64,000 nucleotides of DNA from Acanthochlamys bracteata (lineage: Eukaryota; Streptophyta; Magnoliopsida; Pandanales; Velloziaceae): assembly GCA_019914995.1 (NCBI GenBank), contig CM034138.1:2976001-3040000 (forward strand). Direction: 5' to 3'. The first letter of the stretch is position 1. Each line of letters opens with the position of its first letter. The notes under the pieces were generated by a model. It did no database searches and was not told where the DNA came from. It was given only the letters and a program-made list of their open reading frames with translations. Below, piece by piece: positions 23,542 through 34,918 of the stretch. A program made the position numbers and the translations under genes.

Positions 23542-24970
23542 TTACTCTTAGTTTCAATAAGAATGAGGAGAGGAAGAACGGCAATAAGAACAAGAAAGCA
23601 ACTGCAAGTTCTGCTGTATATATGTATGCAGGCATAGAACTGAATGTAAATGGAGTGCTTTAAGTGACTTGCTGCACAATTAATTGTCCAATTGTTTTGT
23701 AGCACTATTGGTCAAAATGGTCAGTGATTGATTTGTTTTTTGCATCAATAGATATATATCTTTAGGATTGGAAATCTCATTTTCAATGTGCTTTTTAATG
23801 CTGACTGCTGCTTTATAACGATTATTGGTGAACTTCCAGATAGTTGTGACTCTTTCCAAGTCCTTCACCAATTTGGATATTGTGGTTGGTCTACCAAAAC
23901 ACTATTGGTCATGTAGCTTTCTTCATGTTAACGTTCTGTCAGGCTGTTTCTAATAATTTCTTTTTCCTTACCCTTAAATAGCTGCAGTTTGTAGTTCTCT
24001 TATGGGTAAATATGACTGACTGATTTTATGTATTTTAGTGAAATTATTTTCCACTTTCTTGCTCTAAAATTTAGCAGATTTTATATAAGAAAAGAACAAG
24101 CATGTCAACAAATCCAAAATTCATAGCAAAATAGCATAGACTTTGATGGACAGGTAAACAATATTGTAGAATGCTGCGTCGGTTGCAACCCATTTAGTTT
24201 AAAGAAAACATGAAGGCCGTGAACCCTATTTTTCTGGAAGCAAAAACCTTGTCGCTTACATTTTCTTTCAGTAAGATCTTGCCATAGTTAGGCTAGCGCA
24301 TGAAATTTGCATGCATCCAGTTACATCTCCAGGATCAAATAAAAGTTAGCATTTTTAACTATTGAAGCAACACTTTTAACTAGCATTGTTTCTCATGGGC
24401 ATTATGGTGAACAACTAGCAGGCATATGTTACATATCGACCCTAACATGATAGTTATCCAAAGAACAGCGGCATTCAGAATTAAAACCAAACTGAAAACT
24501 TTTCTATCTAATCACGGCATCAAAGGAACTCTTCTAGCAAAAGCTTGTGTTTGTTTGGCCTACCACAAGGATATTTGAAGAGAAATTGAGCATTAGGTCA
24601 ACCAACTCATCTCTAAGAATTCCTCTTGTTTTCAAGCTGATCTTCAACGACTCTTGAAAGTAACAGAAAATGACAACTTTATTAAAGACAGATAAACTAT
24701 TGTTTCCGGAGAAACCAGTGTGACCTTTTTCATTAATATCTCTAATCCTCTAGCTTACGAGGAGCTGGTGAAAGTTTTCTTCTTCTTTATTTTTTTTATA
24801 TATGTTATTATTATTATTATTTTACAAACAACAGTTTTCATGACCATTTGGGCCAGCCCAATTGCGTTATGGGCCAGAAAGGCTTGCCAAACCAATTTCA
24901 GAGCTACATCAAACCCTCTGAAAACCTTTCTTTTCTTTTTGTTGTTCCCCTCTTCTCTTTCTTCCTCGCC
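23542..24970. other. Divergent intergenic region
   Basis: No gene is seen. It must contain the promoter of the membrane protein (-) at its left and that of the L21m gene (+) at its right. Confidence 0.5.
24849..24875 (+). promoter_or_regulatory. Cluster of three site II (TGGGCY) motifs
   Basis: TGGGCC at 24849-24854, AGCCCA (TGGGCT on the other strand) at 24855-24860 and TGGGCC at 24870-24875, about 100 bases before the L21m ATG. Site II elements bound by TCP factors are typical of promoters of plant ribosomal and mitochondrial protein genes, which suits this locus. Confidence 0.7.
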
Positions 24971-26127
24971 ATGGCCAGCCGGCGATTGATCGCGGCAGCC
25001 TTCGCCGGGTTACGCTCTCCGCGCCCTCTCTTTCTTTCTATCTCCACTCATCTTCGCCGCTCAATATATCTCCACTCACTAACTCGTTCTCAAATCTCCA
25101 AGTCTTATAACCCCATCCTTCAATTTACTATCAATCATCGCTGGTTCTCTTCTCGATCTATAAATTCTTCTTATGAACATGAAGAGCGTAGTTCTGAAGC
25201 CTTGGATGAAACGGATCTCGCAGAAAAAGATATTGTTGATGGTGAGAACATGCCGGGATCGAAGAAGAGTGGGAAATCTCCGGAAGAGATTGTGAAAGGC
25301 GCGGAGGAGATTGGGTACGAAGTTGTTGGACCGTTTGATCCTTCTGTAAACCCGTTCAAGCCTTACGAGCCAGTGTTTGCTGTCGCTCAGGTTTGAAATG
25401 CAACAATGTTGTTGTTTCTTCTTTTAATTGGTCTTTGTTTTGAGTACAATTGAAGGTTTTGGAAATTAAAGTTCTGTTTTTCTGTGGGATTTGTCGTTGT
25501 TAGATTGGATCGCATCGGTTCAAGGTTAGCAATGGAGATTCCATCTTCACTGAGAATCTGAAGTACTGCGACATCAATGACAAGGTTGGAGTTTGATTTC
25601 CATTTCAATTCTTTCTTAAAAAATTATTAGTCGTTGTAGTTCTTAATAGGTTATGGTAGGCCTCAACTTCCTTGTAAAATATAAAATGCTTTCTCCAAGA
25701 TGATTTATGGTGTTGGTACTTGGTACAAATGAACTAATCCTTTGTCTGGCTTGTTTATATCTTTGTTATTATGAAGTTAGATAGTATTTGTTTTTGGATA
25801 CTTTTTTCTAAAATTTTGCAAGAGCTATGTCAAGCTTCTTGATGTTATCTCTTTCTCATAGAAGAATAATTGTTTTGAGCCTCCTCATTGTTGAAGCTGC
25901 TTATAAAAATGAGGAACCCCTTAATAGATTTTTACTCCACTTTTATTTCACATAGGATAAAATTTTGACCAGCTATGTATATTGCTAACCTCCACCTGTT
26001 CTAATTCTAGTAGAATCCTTTGCAGTTGATCTTGAACAGGGTGCTTAAGCGGGGATATAAAACTCAGACCATAATTGGCAGACCGATATTACCAGATGCT
26101 GCTGTACATACTGCGGTGGAAGAACTT
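24971..26127 (+). CDS. Mitochondrial ribosomal protein bL21m (NFD1-like), C-terminal exon not found
   Basis: Large-subunit protein of the mitochondrial ribosome. Exons are 24971-25390, 25504-25584 and 26026-26127, all phase 0. The start MASRRLIAAAFAGL is Arg/Ser/Ala-rich with no acids, a strong mitochondrial presequence; an in-frame upstream ATG exists but is unlikely. The L21 core is GYEVVGPFDPSVNPFKPYEP, VFAVAQIGSHRFKVSNGD, then LILNRVLKRGYKTQTIIGRP and LPDAAVHTAVEEL. Plant L21m proteins continue with ALDAKVIIFKKKRRKNYRR and about 20 more residues. That Lys-rich exon is not present between 26128 and 28700, so the gene seems to lack its end. An S11m ORF lies in its place, which suggests the L21 part now serves another role or is decaying. 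Confidence 0.8.
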
Positions 26128-26350
26128 GTAAGACTTTGGATACTTTCTTACGCTTTCTAAAATATTCTTTGTAAAATGTCAAGTGATTTCATCATATTCC
26201 AATTAAAAGCAAATGCAGTTGCCAGTGACTTCAGCTCATAAGTAGAATGAGCTACTACTTGTGATCCTATTTTGCAAAGTCATTTCAAACTCTAGCTTGT
26301 AAATGAATTAAGATATGGTTCTTGATAGCAATTTGCCTGAGATAAGTTAG

Positions 26351-26944
26351 ATCTGGAGAACTTTTTTGTTCTTATGGAATGAATGTCAAAAGCAAGATCT
26401 GAGTGAGAATGCTACGAAGAGCAATTCTGAACAGTTTACACAATTGATGTATCAGGGAAAAACAAGGAGAGAGACTGACAGGCTTGGACTTGCGGGTGCG
26501 GGCAGTTTCAAATCCATGAACTTCGTACAGAGCATCTTGGAGGAAAATGAGCAATATTCACGGAAAAAGAAGACAGATTTTGTCCATGTCTTACTAACCC
26601 AAAAGAAGACCTTTGTGACTGTGACAGATGCTAGGGGGAATAAGAAGACTGGGGCTTCTGCCGGATGTTTGGAGGAAAGAAAAGGGCGGTCTCGTCTTTC
26701 GCGGTATGCTGCTGAAGCTACTGCAGAACATGTTGGGCGATCCGCCAGAAAGATGGGTTTGAAGTCTGTTGTCGTGAAAGTGAAAGGATCTACTTTTTTC
26801 AGGAAAAAGAAGAAAGTCATCTTAAGCTGGAGAGAAGGTTTTCGAGGTGAAGGGGTAGGAAATAAATCTCCCATTATGTACATCCATGACGTGACCCAAC
26901 TTCCACATAATGGATGCCGACTCCCCAAAAAACGTCGTGTTTAA
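26351..26944 (+). CDS. Mitochondrial ribosomal protein uS11m (NFD3-like)
   Basis: Small-subunit protein of the mitochondrial ribosome; it lines the mRNA exit channel region in bacterial ribosomes. The S11 core is intact: DFVHVLLTQKKTFVTVTDAR, GNKKTGASAGCLEERKG, RYAAEATAEHVGRSARKMGL, KSVVVKVKGSTFFRKKKKVI and the C-terminus PHNGCRLPKKRRV. A plant-type N-terminal extension (SEQFTQLMYQGKTRRETDRL) precedes it. The frame is open from 26351, the first in-frame ATG is at 26447, and no mitochondrial presequence is encoded in this exon. Phase-0 AG acceptors occur before 26351, 26393, 26435 and 26456, so a spliced 5' exon is expected. The nearest candidate is the L21m presequence exon upstream on the same strand. 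Confidence 0.85.
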   Translation: MWRTFLFLWNECQKQDLSENATKSNSEQFTQLMYQGKTRRETDRLGLAGAGSFKSMNFVQSILEENEQYSRKKKTDFVHVLLTQKKTFVTVTDARGNKKTGASAGCLEERKGRSRLSRYAAEATAEHVGRSARKMGLKSVVVKVKGSTFFRKKKKVILSWREGFRGEGVGNKSPIMYIHDVTQLPHNGCRLPKKRRV

Positions 26945-27302
26945 ACAAATCCAACCCATGTTCAAACACTTTCCCAATTGCTTGCCTGGAGATGAAGTTG
27001 CTACTGTCAGCTGGAGTTTGTGCTTCATACTTTATGTTTTGAACCTTTCATGATCATTGGAACTTTTCATTATCGTAATGGCAGCTAAAGGTAAAGGTTG
27101 GTGTTCTATCCAACTGCTCATAAAATGGGTCTGTTTATTTAACTTTGATCAGGATACGGATATCATGCTTGTAAAAGAATTGGTTGCCATGCATGGAGTT
27201 ATGGTAAGGCGGCCTGGACTCATTTCAAGTACATTGGAATTAGATCAAGTTTGGAATTATGTTAATGGTTGCAAAGTTTCAATCTGTAGATGTGAGAATA
27301 TA

Positions 27303-27560
27303 TATGGGGGCGTTTGGGATTGCATTTCTCAAACTCTTTTTCAATTTTTTTATTTTATATTTTTCAATACATATTTTATAAATATATAAAAAATTTATTT
27401 AAAAATTTAAAAAATATATAAAAAAATTTTATATATTAAAATTTTTTTATTATATATTTTATTTTTGACATCAAATAAATAGAATTTATTTTTTAAAATA
27501 AATAAAAATATTTTTTATTTTAGAAAAATTTTATTTTTTAAGCAATTTTAACGCTTGTGC
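27303..27560 (+). repeat. AT-rich MITE, family A copy 2
   Basis: Begins GGGGGCGTTTGGGATTGC and runs through an A+T core (ATATTTTATAAATATATAAA) to about 27560. Same family as copies near 14.4, 30.8, 31.1, 49.6, 50.5 and 55.3 kb. Confidence 0.65.
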
Positions 27561-28027
27561 AAAACAATTTAAAAAAAGAGAAGTAAATTAAGTTGTAATT
27601 AAAAATTAAAGTTAAAATTCTTTTTTCCCTAAATAGCAAGCAAAAGTCAGCTGAAGCGCAAGTGAGATTAGTTAAGGTAACATTTATTGATGTAGGAGAC
27701 GAGATAGAAAGGCAAATTAAAACACTCACAAACCTCTTTTTTTGGAATTTAGAACTGTGTTTCTAAAATACACTCTCACTGTTGATAATTTTTTTTTATT
27801 TTAGATTTTTTTCCAATTTAGATGTTTATATATAATTTGTTTAAGTGAATAGATAAGTTCATTTTATGAAAAATTTTTAAATAACTTTTTCTAAAATTTT
27901 TTTTATTGTATGCACTTTTAAATTTCTATTAATAACTTGTTTGTAATACTGTTGAGTGGATGATTTCTGCGATTTGATCAGTCATGCATTTGAATTAGTG
28001 GTGAATAGTTCTTTTGAACTCCGTAGA

Positions 28028-28213
28028 GTGTGTTTTTTATTCTTATAATTCATTTTTTCTGCTAAAAATTACTCTGGACTTACTTTTTACTGTACAAAAG
28101 AATAACAGCCAATTTCAACTCATTTTTTTATTAAAATATATAAGATTTTAACTTATTTTTAACAGTATTATTTATAATAACTTATTTTCAACCTAAAAGA
28201 ATACAGAAATCTC
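28028..28213. repeat. Degenerate Harbinger-like MITE
   Basis: Starts near GTGTGTTTTTTATTC and ends near CCTAAAAGAATACAGA, with internal AACTTATTTTTAACAGTATT and AACTTATTTTCAACC motifs. These match the subterminal motifs of the Harbinger element (4020-4202) and of the MITE at 50022-50206. The ends are eroded. Confidence 0.55.
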
Positions 28214-28669
28214 TAGATGGCTTCTCTGTGTTTGGCTTGTGTTTGACTTTTCTGCAGTTCTTGATAGACGAGCTTGATGCAAAGTACATGAAAACTTAAA
28301 ATCGTACGAGGTACCTTCAGGGTCTTGTGATGCCTTCTAGTTTCATGTTTGAATTTCAATTTATAAATCTGCACAGATGACATCAGTAAGAATCTGTTGT
28401 AATTGGTCAATTTTCATACCGTTTTCTTGTAAGATTTTTGGCTTAATTAGCTTGGATTGTCTGTAAATAGATGGAGAGTATGTTGTTGTACGAGTTTTGA
28501 AAATATGTTGGTAGGACTTTCAGGAACTGTCCCGCCGTGCTTTTTATTATAAGAGATTATCAAGCCTTGCAAATGACAATGGTACATTTGTATGCAATGC
28601 TTGTTTTGTAAATAACTATTGCTACTTTTATATCAAAACTGTTCTTGTATGATGATATCTCCAAAGGCA

Positions 28670-28930
28670 TGTTTTAAATATACGATAATTTAGTTTTGCG
28701 AAACTAAATTTTATAAAAATGAAGTTTAGAAAAAAATAAAGTTTGGTAAAAGTAAAATTCAGAGTAATATTTAAAACAAATAAAGTAAATTTTGAAGTTA
28801 AATTTTAATAAAAATAGAGATTGATGTAAAAGTTGAAATAAAATTCGAAGCGATAATTAAAATACATAAAGTGATCGAACTTAAAATTTAGAAAGAGAAA
28901 GTATAATTTAGTGTATTTAAAAAAATTCCT
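28670..28930. repeat. AT-rich repeat, family B copy 1
   Basis: About 250 bp with strings such as AAAATTCGAAGCGATAATTAA, AATACATAAAGTG and TAAAATTTAGAAAGAGAAAG. A related order of motifs occurs at 31675-31930. No ORF; family unknown. Confidence 0.45.
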
Positions 28931-29222
28931 AAGGGGGACTACATTAGCATTGTATCTTCATCACCGAATGTGAGAACAAATATGCGACGACGCGTGAAGC
29001 AGTGTTTGTTTTGTACTGTTTAGTCGAAACTGTTTCGTCAAACATGAAAACTTTTTGGTCTGATAAATGACACAAGAGTTGATCAATTGGCTGATTCAAT
29101 CTTTTGATGCAAATAAGCTTCTAAATGATTGCTTATTTCATTTTTTTGAAGAATCAGAGAAGATATTATTACAATGATACCTGCAAAAAGTGATCCTTTT
29201 CTTTTTATTGGCTCATTCATTT

Positions 29223-29535
29223 TAGAGCGTGTTTATTTATAATTTGTACTTATTTTTAAAATAAAATAAATATAAAAAACATACGTAGTTTTTCTTTATC
29301 AAATATATTATTTTTAAAATTTAAATTTTAAAATAAAAACTTTATTTTTAAACTTATTTTTAATAAAAATAAACAGAAACAAAAGAATTGTAACGTTATT
29401 TTTTTATTTTTACTGTTCTGAACTTTTAGTTAGCGAAGAAATTAAAAACTCATTTTCAAATTCTACCTTTTAAATAATTGATTTTAGTAAACTTATTTTC
29501 AGTAACTCAATTTTTTTGCAAAATAATACGCTCTT
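29223..29535. repeat. MITE with GAGCGTGTTTATTT inverted ends
   Basis: The left end AGAGCGTGTTTATTT and the right end AAATAATACGCTCT are imperfect inverted repeats, flanked by TTT and TTA. The internal AACTCATTTTCAAATTC and AACTTATTTTCAGTAACTC motifs link it to the Harbinger subterminal repeats. Confidence 0.6.
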
Positions 29536-30837
29536 TATCTCTGAACGGAGAGCACCAAGGGTCATGACCATGTGCTTCTACAGTTCTCTCCATTTTGTTA
29601 GTTGTTTTCAGAAGAAAGAACAAACATTAAAGTGCAGCTGATCACTAGGCCGCCAAACAGCACCTGCAACAAAATCACAGCGATCGTGCGAAGAAATCTA
29701 TCAACCAATCTTGGCAAAATTTTCTACTTTGGTGGTGTTTGTAGATTGGCATTGGAGCATCATGCTACTGATGCTGCCACGAGAAAAGCAGTTCCTTTTT
29801 TCTTCTTCTTTTAAATAATTCTGCAAACTTTGTTTTTTTTTTTTTTCCTTTTTCTGAAGTTCTGATCATTTAAAATTGTTCTATGAGCTTTTTAAGGGTC
29901 ACTGTAAGTGCTTCCCACTTAAACTAGTTGAATTATTTTATGTTTTGAATTGTTGCCATTCATCATGATCACCAAATCTTCGGACATATCAGGTTACTTG
30001 TTTGTGGAAATGCATAGGAACTGAAAACTGTTACTCTACAGAAACCTTTTATATATGCAATTGCATGGAAGAAAGGTTCCATTACATGCATCCTGAAATT
30101 CAAATAAAAAACAACAAGAACAACAACAGCAGCATGAGCTTCGCATACTTATTTTATTACAATTTTTTCAGAAAGTAAACTTCTCAAACTAATATTCTTA
30201 AAAAGTTATGAATATTAATTGCCATTGCTGATCAAATGATAAAATCTAACCTTTGCATACATCCTATATTATTATTATTATTGTTGTTGTTGTTGTTTCT
30301 GAAATTAAAAGTTTTCGATACAGAGGTTCCCTACACTCGTGATGTTTCGATTCATGATTGGAGCAAATTATCTTAGAGTGCCATTTCATATTTTTTAAAG
30401 ACATGATATATCCTAAAAATTAATGATTGTATTCTTCATTCTTTAGTAAATCGATACATATCTCATTTCATGATTTTTATCTCTGAAAAAAACCATGAGG
30501 ATTAGAAGAATTTATATAAAATATCGGAAAAAAGATATTCATTTATGTATTAGTAATAAAAAAGCTAAAAGCTACTTAAATAATATCCATAAAAAGTTCC
30601 AATTTGTATTTTATCAATTTTCCTAACATTTGTAGTGAAGTTAAGGTCAGTAACATATATAAACACAATAATATAAACACATTTATAATTAACATATTTT
30701 CTTAAGGAATACTCCTAAGGTCCTAAAATCTTTTAATAAAAGAAAAAAGAATTTGAAAAGAAATTGTTGTGTGCATATTCTTCTTCCTGAAGTCTTGATT
30801 TCATAAATCGTTCGGTAACATCTAAAGGAAGACTTGT
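29536..30837. other. Intergenic, no gene seen
   Basis: AT-rich with a short ATT/GTT trinucleotide tract near 30270-30296. A 70-codon open frame near 29.6-29.8 kb shows no family features. Confidence 0.5.
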
Positions 30838-31090
30838 AGTGTGCGTTTGGAAAAAGTTTGGAAAAACATTTTTCAAAAGTTCTATTTTATTTTTTTATTT
30901 TTTATTTTATAATTTATTTTTATAAATATATAGAGAATTTATTTAAAAATTAAAAAAATATATAAAAATTTTACATAATAAGATATTTTTATTGTTCATT
31001 TTTATTTTTTTAAAATAAAAAACTTGAATATATTTTTTTTAAAATATTTATTATTTAAAAAAAATTTATTTTAAAAGTACTCCCAAATAT
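30838..31090 (+). repeat. AT-rich MITE, family A copy 3
   Basis: Begins GTGTGCGTTTGGAAAAAG and ends near AAAGTACTCCCAAATATCTC, with an A+T core matching family A. Copy 4 follows 30 bases later in the same orientation. Confidence 0.65.
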
Positions 31091-31121
31091 CTCCGTAATC
31101 TATTGATTAGAGAAGACTTAG

Positions 31122-31335
31122 GTACTGTTTGGAAGAGCTTTTTTATACTTTTTATTTTAAAAAAATATATAATATTTATAAAATTTATTTAGAAAGTATA
31201 AAAAAATTCTATATTATAAAATTTCATTATTACTTATTTTTAATTTTTTCAATAAAAAATAAAATTTATTTTTTCAAAATAAGATAAATCTAAAATAACT
31301 TATTTTATAAGTACTCGGAAACATCTCTTTAAGTC
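31122..31335 (+). repeat. AT-rich MITE, family A copy 4
   Basis: Begins GGTACTGTTTGGAAGAGC and ends near AAGTACTCGGAAACATCTC. The ends mirror copy 3 (TACTCCCAAATATCTC), so the two are close relatives inserted side by side. Confidence 0.65.
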
Positions 31336-31674
31336 ACTTAAACAAATTATATTGCTACACATATTAAGGGAAAGAAAGAAGTTTATTATTCTCAAGTAGT
31401 GGGTTCTTATGCTAGTTGCATATACATATAATCTCTAATTAAAACGGTGTATCCATTGAAGTCTTATTTATAAATTGAAGCTTTATTAAAACGGTGCTTT
31501 AAGAAAAGAAAAACATCCACTTGGTTGGCGATGAAGATAGAGAAAGGGTAAAGATCGTGTTTACTGACTATACGTACTTGAGTTAAAGTTAAGCATAGTT
31601 AAGCGAAAATAATTTATACATGCATGATTTTAATTTGTAAACTATATTAATGATATAGTTATAAGACTTTTGGG

Positions 31675-31990
31675 CGTCTAAATGGCGTGTTTTAATCTTA
31701 TTAATAAAATTTTTAAAACATAAAGTTTATAAAAATAGAGTTTTATAATAAGTATATTTCGATAAATATATAATTTAGAATAATAATTAAAATAAGTGCA
31801 AAATTTAGTGCAAAAATAAAAATAAGATTTAAAATAATAATTAAAATATATCAAATATTAATTAAATTTTAGAGAGAGAAAATAGAATATGAGAAAGTTA
31901 CTAGAATTTGAATATAAATAACACATGGAATGAAATTTTTTGAAATTTTAGTTTTTAACTTTTTAAAATTAAATGTAAAACAGTATCAAA
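31675..31990. repeat. AT-rich repeat, family B copy 2
   Basis: Starts near GGGCGTCTAAATGGCGTG. It carries AATAATAATTAAAAT, AAAATTTAGTGC and TTTTAGAGAGAGAAAATAG motifs in the order seen at 28670-28930. No ORF. Confidence 0.4.
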
Positions 31991-34700
31991 TACGAATTCT
32001 GCTTTATTTCATTTGAGAAGGCAGAAAGTAGAAGCCAATGGTGCAAATAAAAATTTCTCTTTCTCTCTCTCTCTCTTTTTAGTTGTATCCATCAACGTTG
32101 TAACAGCATTACCAAAATGAAAGAAAAGTTAGAAATTTCTTTGGAACTTATTTTTAACTCCTTTTATTACGAACATTTTCTGATGCTGATAGCATCAAGC
32201 ATTCGGCGTTCTTGTTAATCAACATATATAAGAAATGATAAAGAGTTTTTTTTTACAGGAATTTAGAGCAGCTTCTAGATTTCATAGAAATTAAAAAATG
32301 TCAGTAAGAAATATTAATTTCTTTTCAATCAACTTGCTTTAGGATTGAAAGGACTAGATCACAAAAGAAAGATGAAAACGATCTACGGATACAAATAATT
32401 AGTTTATCATTTGAGTTTAACGCATTGGATTCGAATACTCTCGAGTTCACAGCATGCGAAGCTTCAAAATTAAAAGCTATACACGGAAAGCATGCATATA
32501 TAGCTAGCTTTTTTCTGAAGTTTCTCGACTTTTCTGCACAAAAATTGTTAATGGTCTTTCGCGTTCATAAATTTTGTCATTGCATTTTGAAGAGAGTGGA
32601 GGAAGCGCTTTAAAGTTTAATGTTCTTGTCGATTGACGTCAGTTAATGGAAAATTACTGACTTTTTCGAGCGGCTTTTTAAGCTTAGCTAAACACAATAC
32701 TAGTCCATATAGAAAAGATGGAAACTTGGAATTTTGTTGCTACTTCTTTTGAGAAGGCACAACCTGTGGTATAGGAGATAATGGTGGCAGTAGGACAAAT
32801 GTCAAAACTTAACGAAAAAAGTTAGAACTGTTTTACAAAAAGTTAAGAAGTCACAGAGAAGAAAGAAAGTAGAGGAACTGTTAATGCCGACTGGCAAAAA
32901 GACCAACAAAGAAAGGAAAAGGAAAGAAAAGAAAATGATTTCTCTTTCCAGAGCCGCACCACCACCACTTTGCCTACCCATGAATTAAATTGAGCCACAA
33001 TGATCAACACTGGAATTATAATAAGCTCGAAAGAAAGAGAGCACTCAGTTCCCCGAATCCTGATTGAAATATATCCACACACATTTTTCTCCAATCACAG
33101 CGCACCGAGTCCTCCTCAAAATTTGAAGTTTCAAGTGCATCCCTTTCCTCCTTGTTGCTTGACGAAGAGTTGTTGATCATCACAGTTGTGTCTTTTTTGT
33201 TGTTTGAGATGTTATTTGGATTTGGTCATGGATTGAAGGGTGATATATGGAGGAGGATTGGGCCTTAGATGACCTTTCCCTTCTCTCTCATATCCTTTTT
33301 TCTTCCTCTGCTTGAATTGCTGAAGTTTAGATCAGTTTGGGATTGGGGATCAGCTGGTATGCTCTTCATCTTGTGATTTTTGGCCCAAAATTTGATTTTT
33401 TTTTCGTGTATTAAATTTTATTTTCTTGTTTCTTGCAATAATTTGTTGGTTAAATGAATGAAAGATGGAATCTTTGTGCATGTTGGTGTAGATTTTTCTC
33501 TAACACTGTTGCACTAGTGATTATGTTTGCCCATCTGTCAGTAAAGTTATTGAATTGGAAATGACTACTTATTGGAATTTTGGAACTACACATCCTCGTT
33601 CTTTTCATGGGATCATACTGGATCGATGTGCTGAATGTGAAAGCTCTGTCAGTTTGGTGTTAAGTCTATTGTGTAAGCTTAAGAGACAGATGGTGATTGT
33701 TTTGTAGGTATCAAATTTGTTTTCAATCATCTTAAGACCTCTCTCATATGAGCTAGAGGAGTAAGGGGTAATTGTTCTTTGCTTCTAAAAGGTGATCAAA
33801 TGGATTCAAGCCTCAGTTTTATGCTCACTATTACTTATTATGAATCGAAATAATAATTGTTGTCTTTTGATAAGAAATTTCTAAACAGGATATTTCACAC
33901 AAAATTGAGCTTTAACACTTGTGTATCTAAATTTACTGAAATGGTAACGTAATTAAACCTTTCTGAATTAGAGCACTCAGAGAAAGAAAACTTTTGTGAT
34001 ATAACTTTTTTCCTTCTGGAATTGTGTAGTCATGTATTTCAATCTTTGCTGAATACAGCTATACTCTATATCACTAAATAATGTCCAGGATCTTTATAAG
34101 ACTTCCTATCTCATGAATGCCAAGCTGCTCAATATTATAAGCTGATCAAAACATTACTTTGATGATGTTCAGAGTTTGTGTTGTATTGTTAAGAGATAAA
34201 GTAGATGTTCTGATTCTCCTGACTTGTCTAACAGGATTCTGCTAGTGTAATGGGACTGGCTGGGGATGCCTTCAGTTTATGATAGTTCTTATGAGGAAGC
34301 TGTGTCATGGTAGTTTCTTAAATTTTTCGCAGTTAACATATGTGCCTACTATGCAGTAATGAACGCACCCATGCACATCAGATATGCAACAATAATACTG
34401 TAATCTTGCATTACCTGTTCAAACATGTGTATTGTGTTGAATCTACCACATGGTCATTAGAGGCCTTGTATATGTGTTGTTAAATGAAAGAAGTTTTTGC
34501 ATTCAATCTTTATGTCTCTGTTTTATTTCAGCGGTTATGCATTTTGTTGCAGCGATTGCATTATTACTTTAGTTTGGGAGGCCTGGAGGTCAAGCTGCTA
34601 ATATAAGTTTTCTCTCTATCAGTGCAGGCTGACACATGAAGGCAAACCTTCCTCTGAGTTGGTATCTCTTGTTACTATAGTTTGTTACAGTTTTAGCGAG
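31991..34700 (+). promoter_or_regulatory. Upstream region and 5' leader of PHO2
   Basis: No coding sequence is seen. PHO2 genes have a long leader split by an intron. Here a GT donor near 33357 and a TATCAGTGCAG acceptor near 34627 are candidates for the leader intron. Short open frames around 32.4 and 33.0 kb are not convincing. The exact transcription start is not visible. Confidence 0.45.
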
Positions 34701-34710
34701 GATTCCCTCT

Positions 34711-34731
34711 CAGGGCAAATCTCCTTTGGCA
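34711..34731 (+). promoter_or_regulatory. miR399 target site 1
   Basis: 21 nt complementary to miR399 (core GGGCAAATCTCCTTTGGCA, preceded by CA). Established target type in PHO2 leaders; phosphate starvation induces miR399, which cuts here. Confidence 0.93.
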
Positions 34732-34777
34732 CATTAGTTGTTTTAAAAGCTGGTCTAGTTTGCAAAATTCTACTTCC

Positions 34778-34798
34778 TAGGGCAAATCTCCTTTGGCA
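34778..34798 (+). promoter_or_regulatory. miR399 target site 2
   Basis: Same 19-base core as site 1, preceded by TA. Confidence 0.93.
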
Positions 34799-34805
34799 TA
34801 CTTAA

Positions 34806-34826
34806 TAGGGCAAATCTCCTTTGGCA
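34806..34826 (+). promoter_or_regulatory. miR399 target site 3
   Basis: Same 19-base core, preceded by TA; only seven bases after site 2. Confidence 0.93.
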
Positions 34827-34838
34827 CATACCTTTTCT

Positions 34839-34858
34839 CTGGTCAAATCTATTTGGCT
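34839..34858 (+). promoter_or_regulatory. Degenerate miR399 site 4
   Basis: CTGGTCAAATCTATTTGGCT keeps the layout but lacks bases in the centre, so cleavage is unlikely. Confidence 0.6.
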
Positions 34859-34897
34859 TGAATTATTTCATTTGCTTAGTGACTAAATCTCCTTAAT

Positions 34898-34918
34898 TTG
34901 GGCAAATTTCCTTTGGCA
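34898..34918 (+). promoter_or_regulatory. miR399 target site 5
   Basis: GGGCAAATTTCCTTTGGCA: one C-to-T change from the core (a tolerated G:U pair in the duplex). Confidence 0.85.

Larger units (their letters stand above)
27153..28299 (+). other. Possible pair of orphan exons
   Basis: 27153-27203 (after TTTGATCAG, before GTAAGG) reads DTDIMLVKELVAMHGVM; 28258-28299 (after TTTTCTGCAG) reads FLIDELDAKYMKT and stop. The splice sites are good and the two join in phase 0, so they look like the end of a gene, but I do not recognise the protein and found no upstream partner other than L21m/S11m. A MITE lies in the intron. Confidence 0.35.

Noticed and set aside
24848-25396. Longer L21m start 41 residues upstream
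   Set aside because: The extra residues translate the site II promoter motifs and lack presequence character; MASRRLIAAAF is the natural start.
29602-29814. 70-codon ORF ending in a Phe run
   Set aside because: Ends in poly-T tract; no recognisable features.
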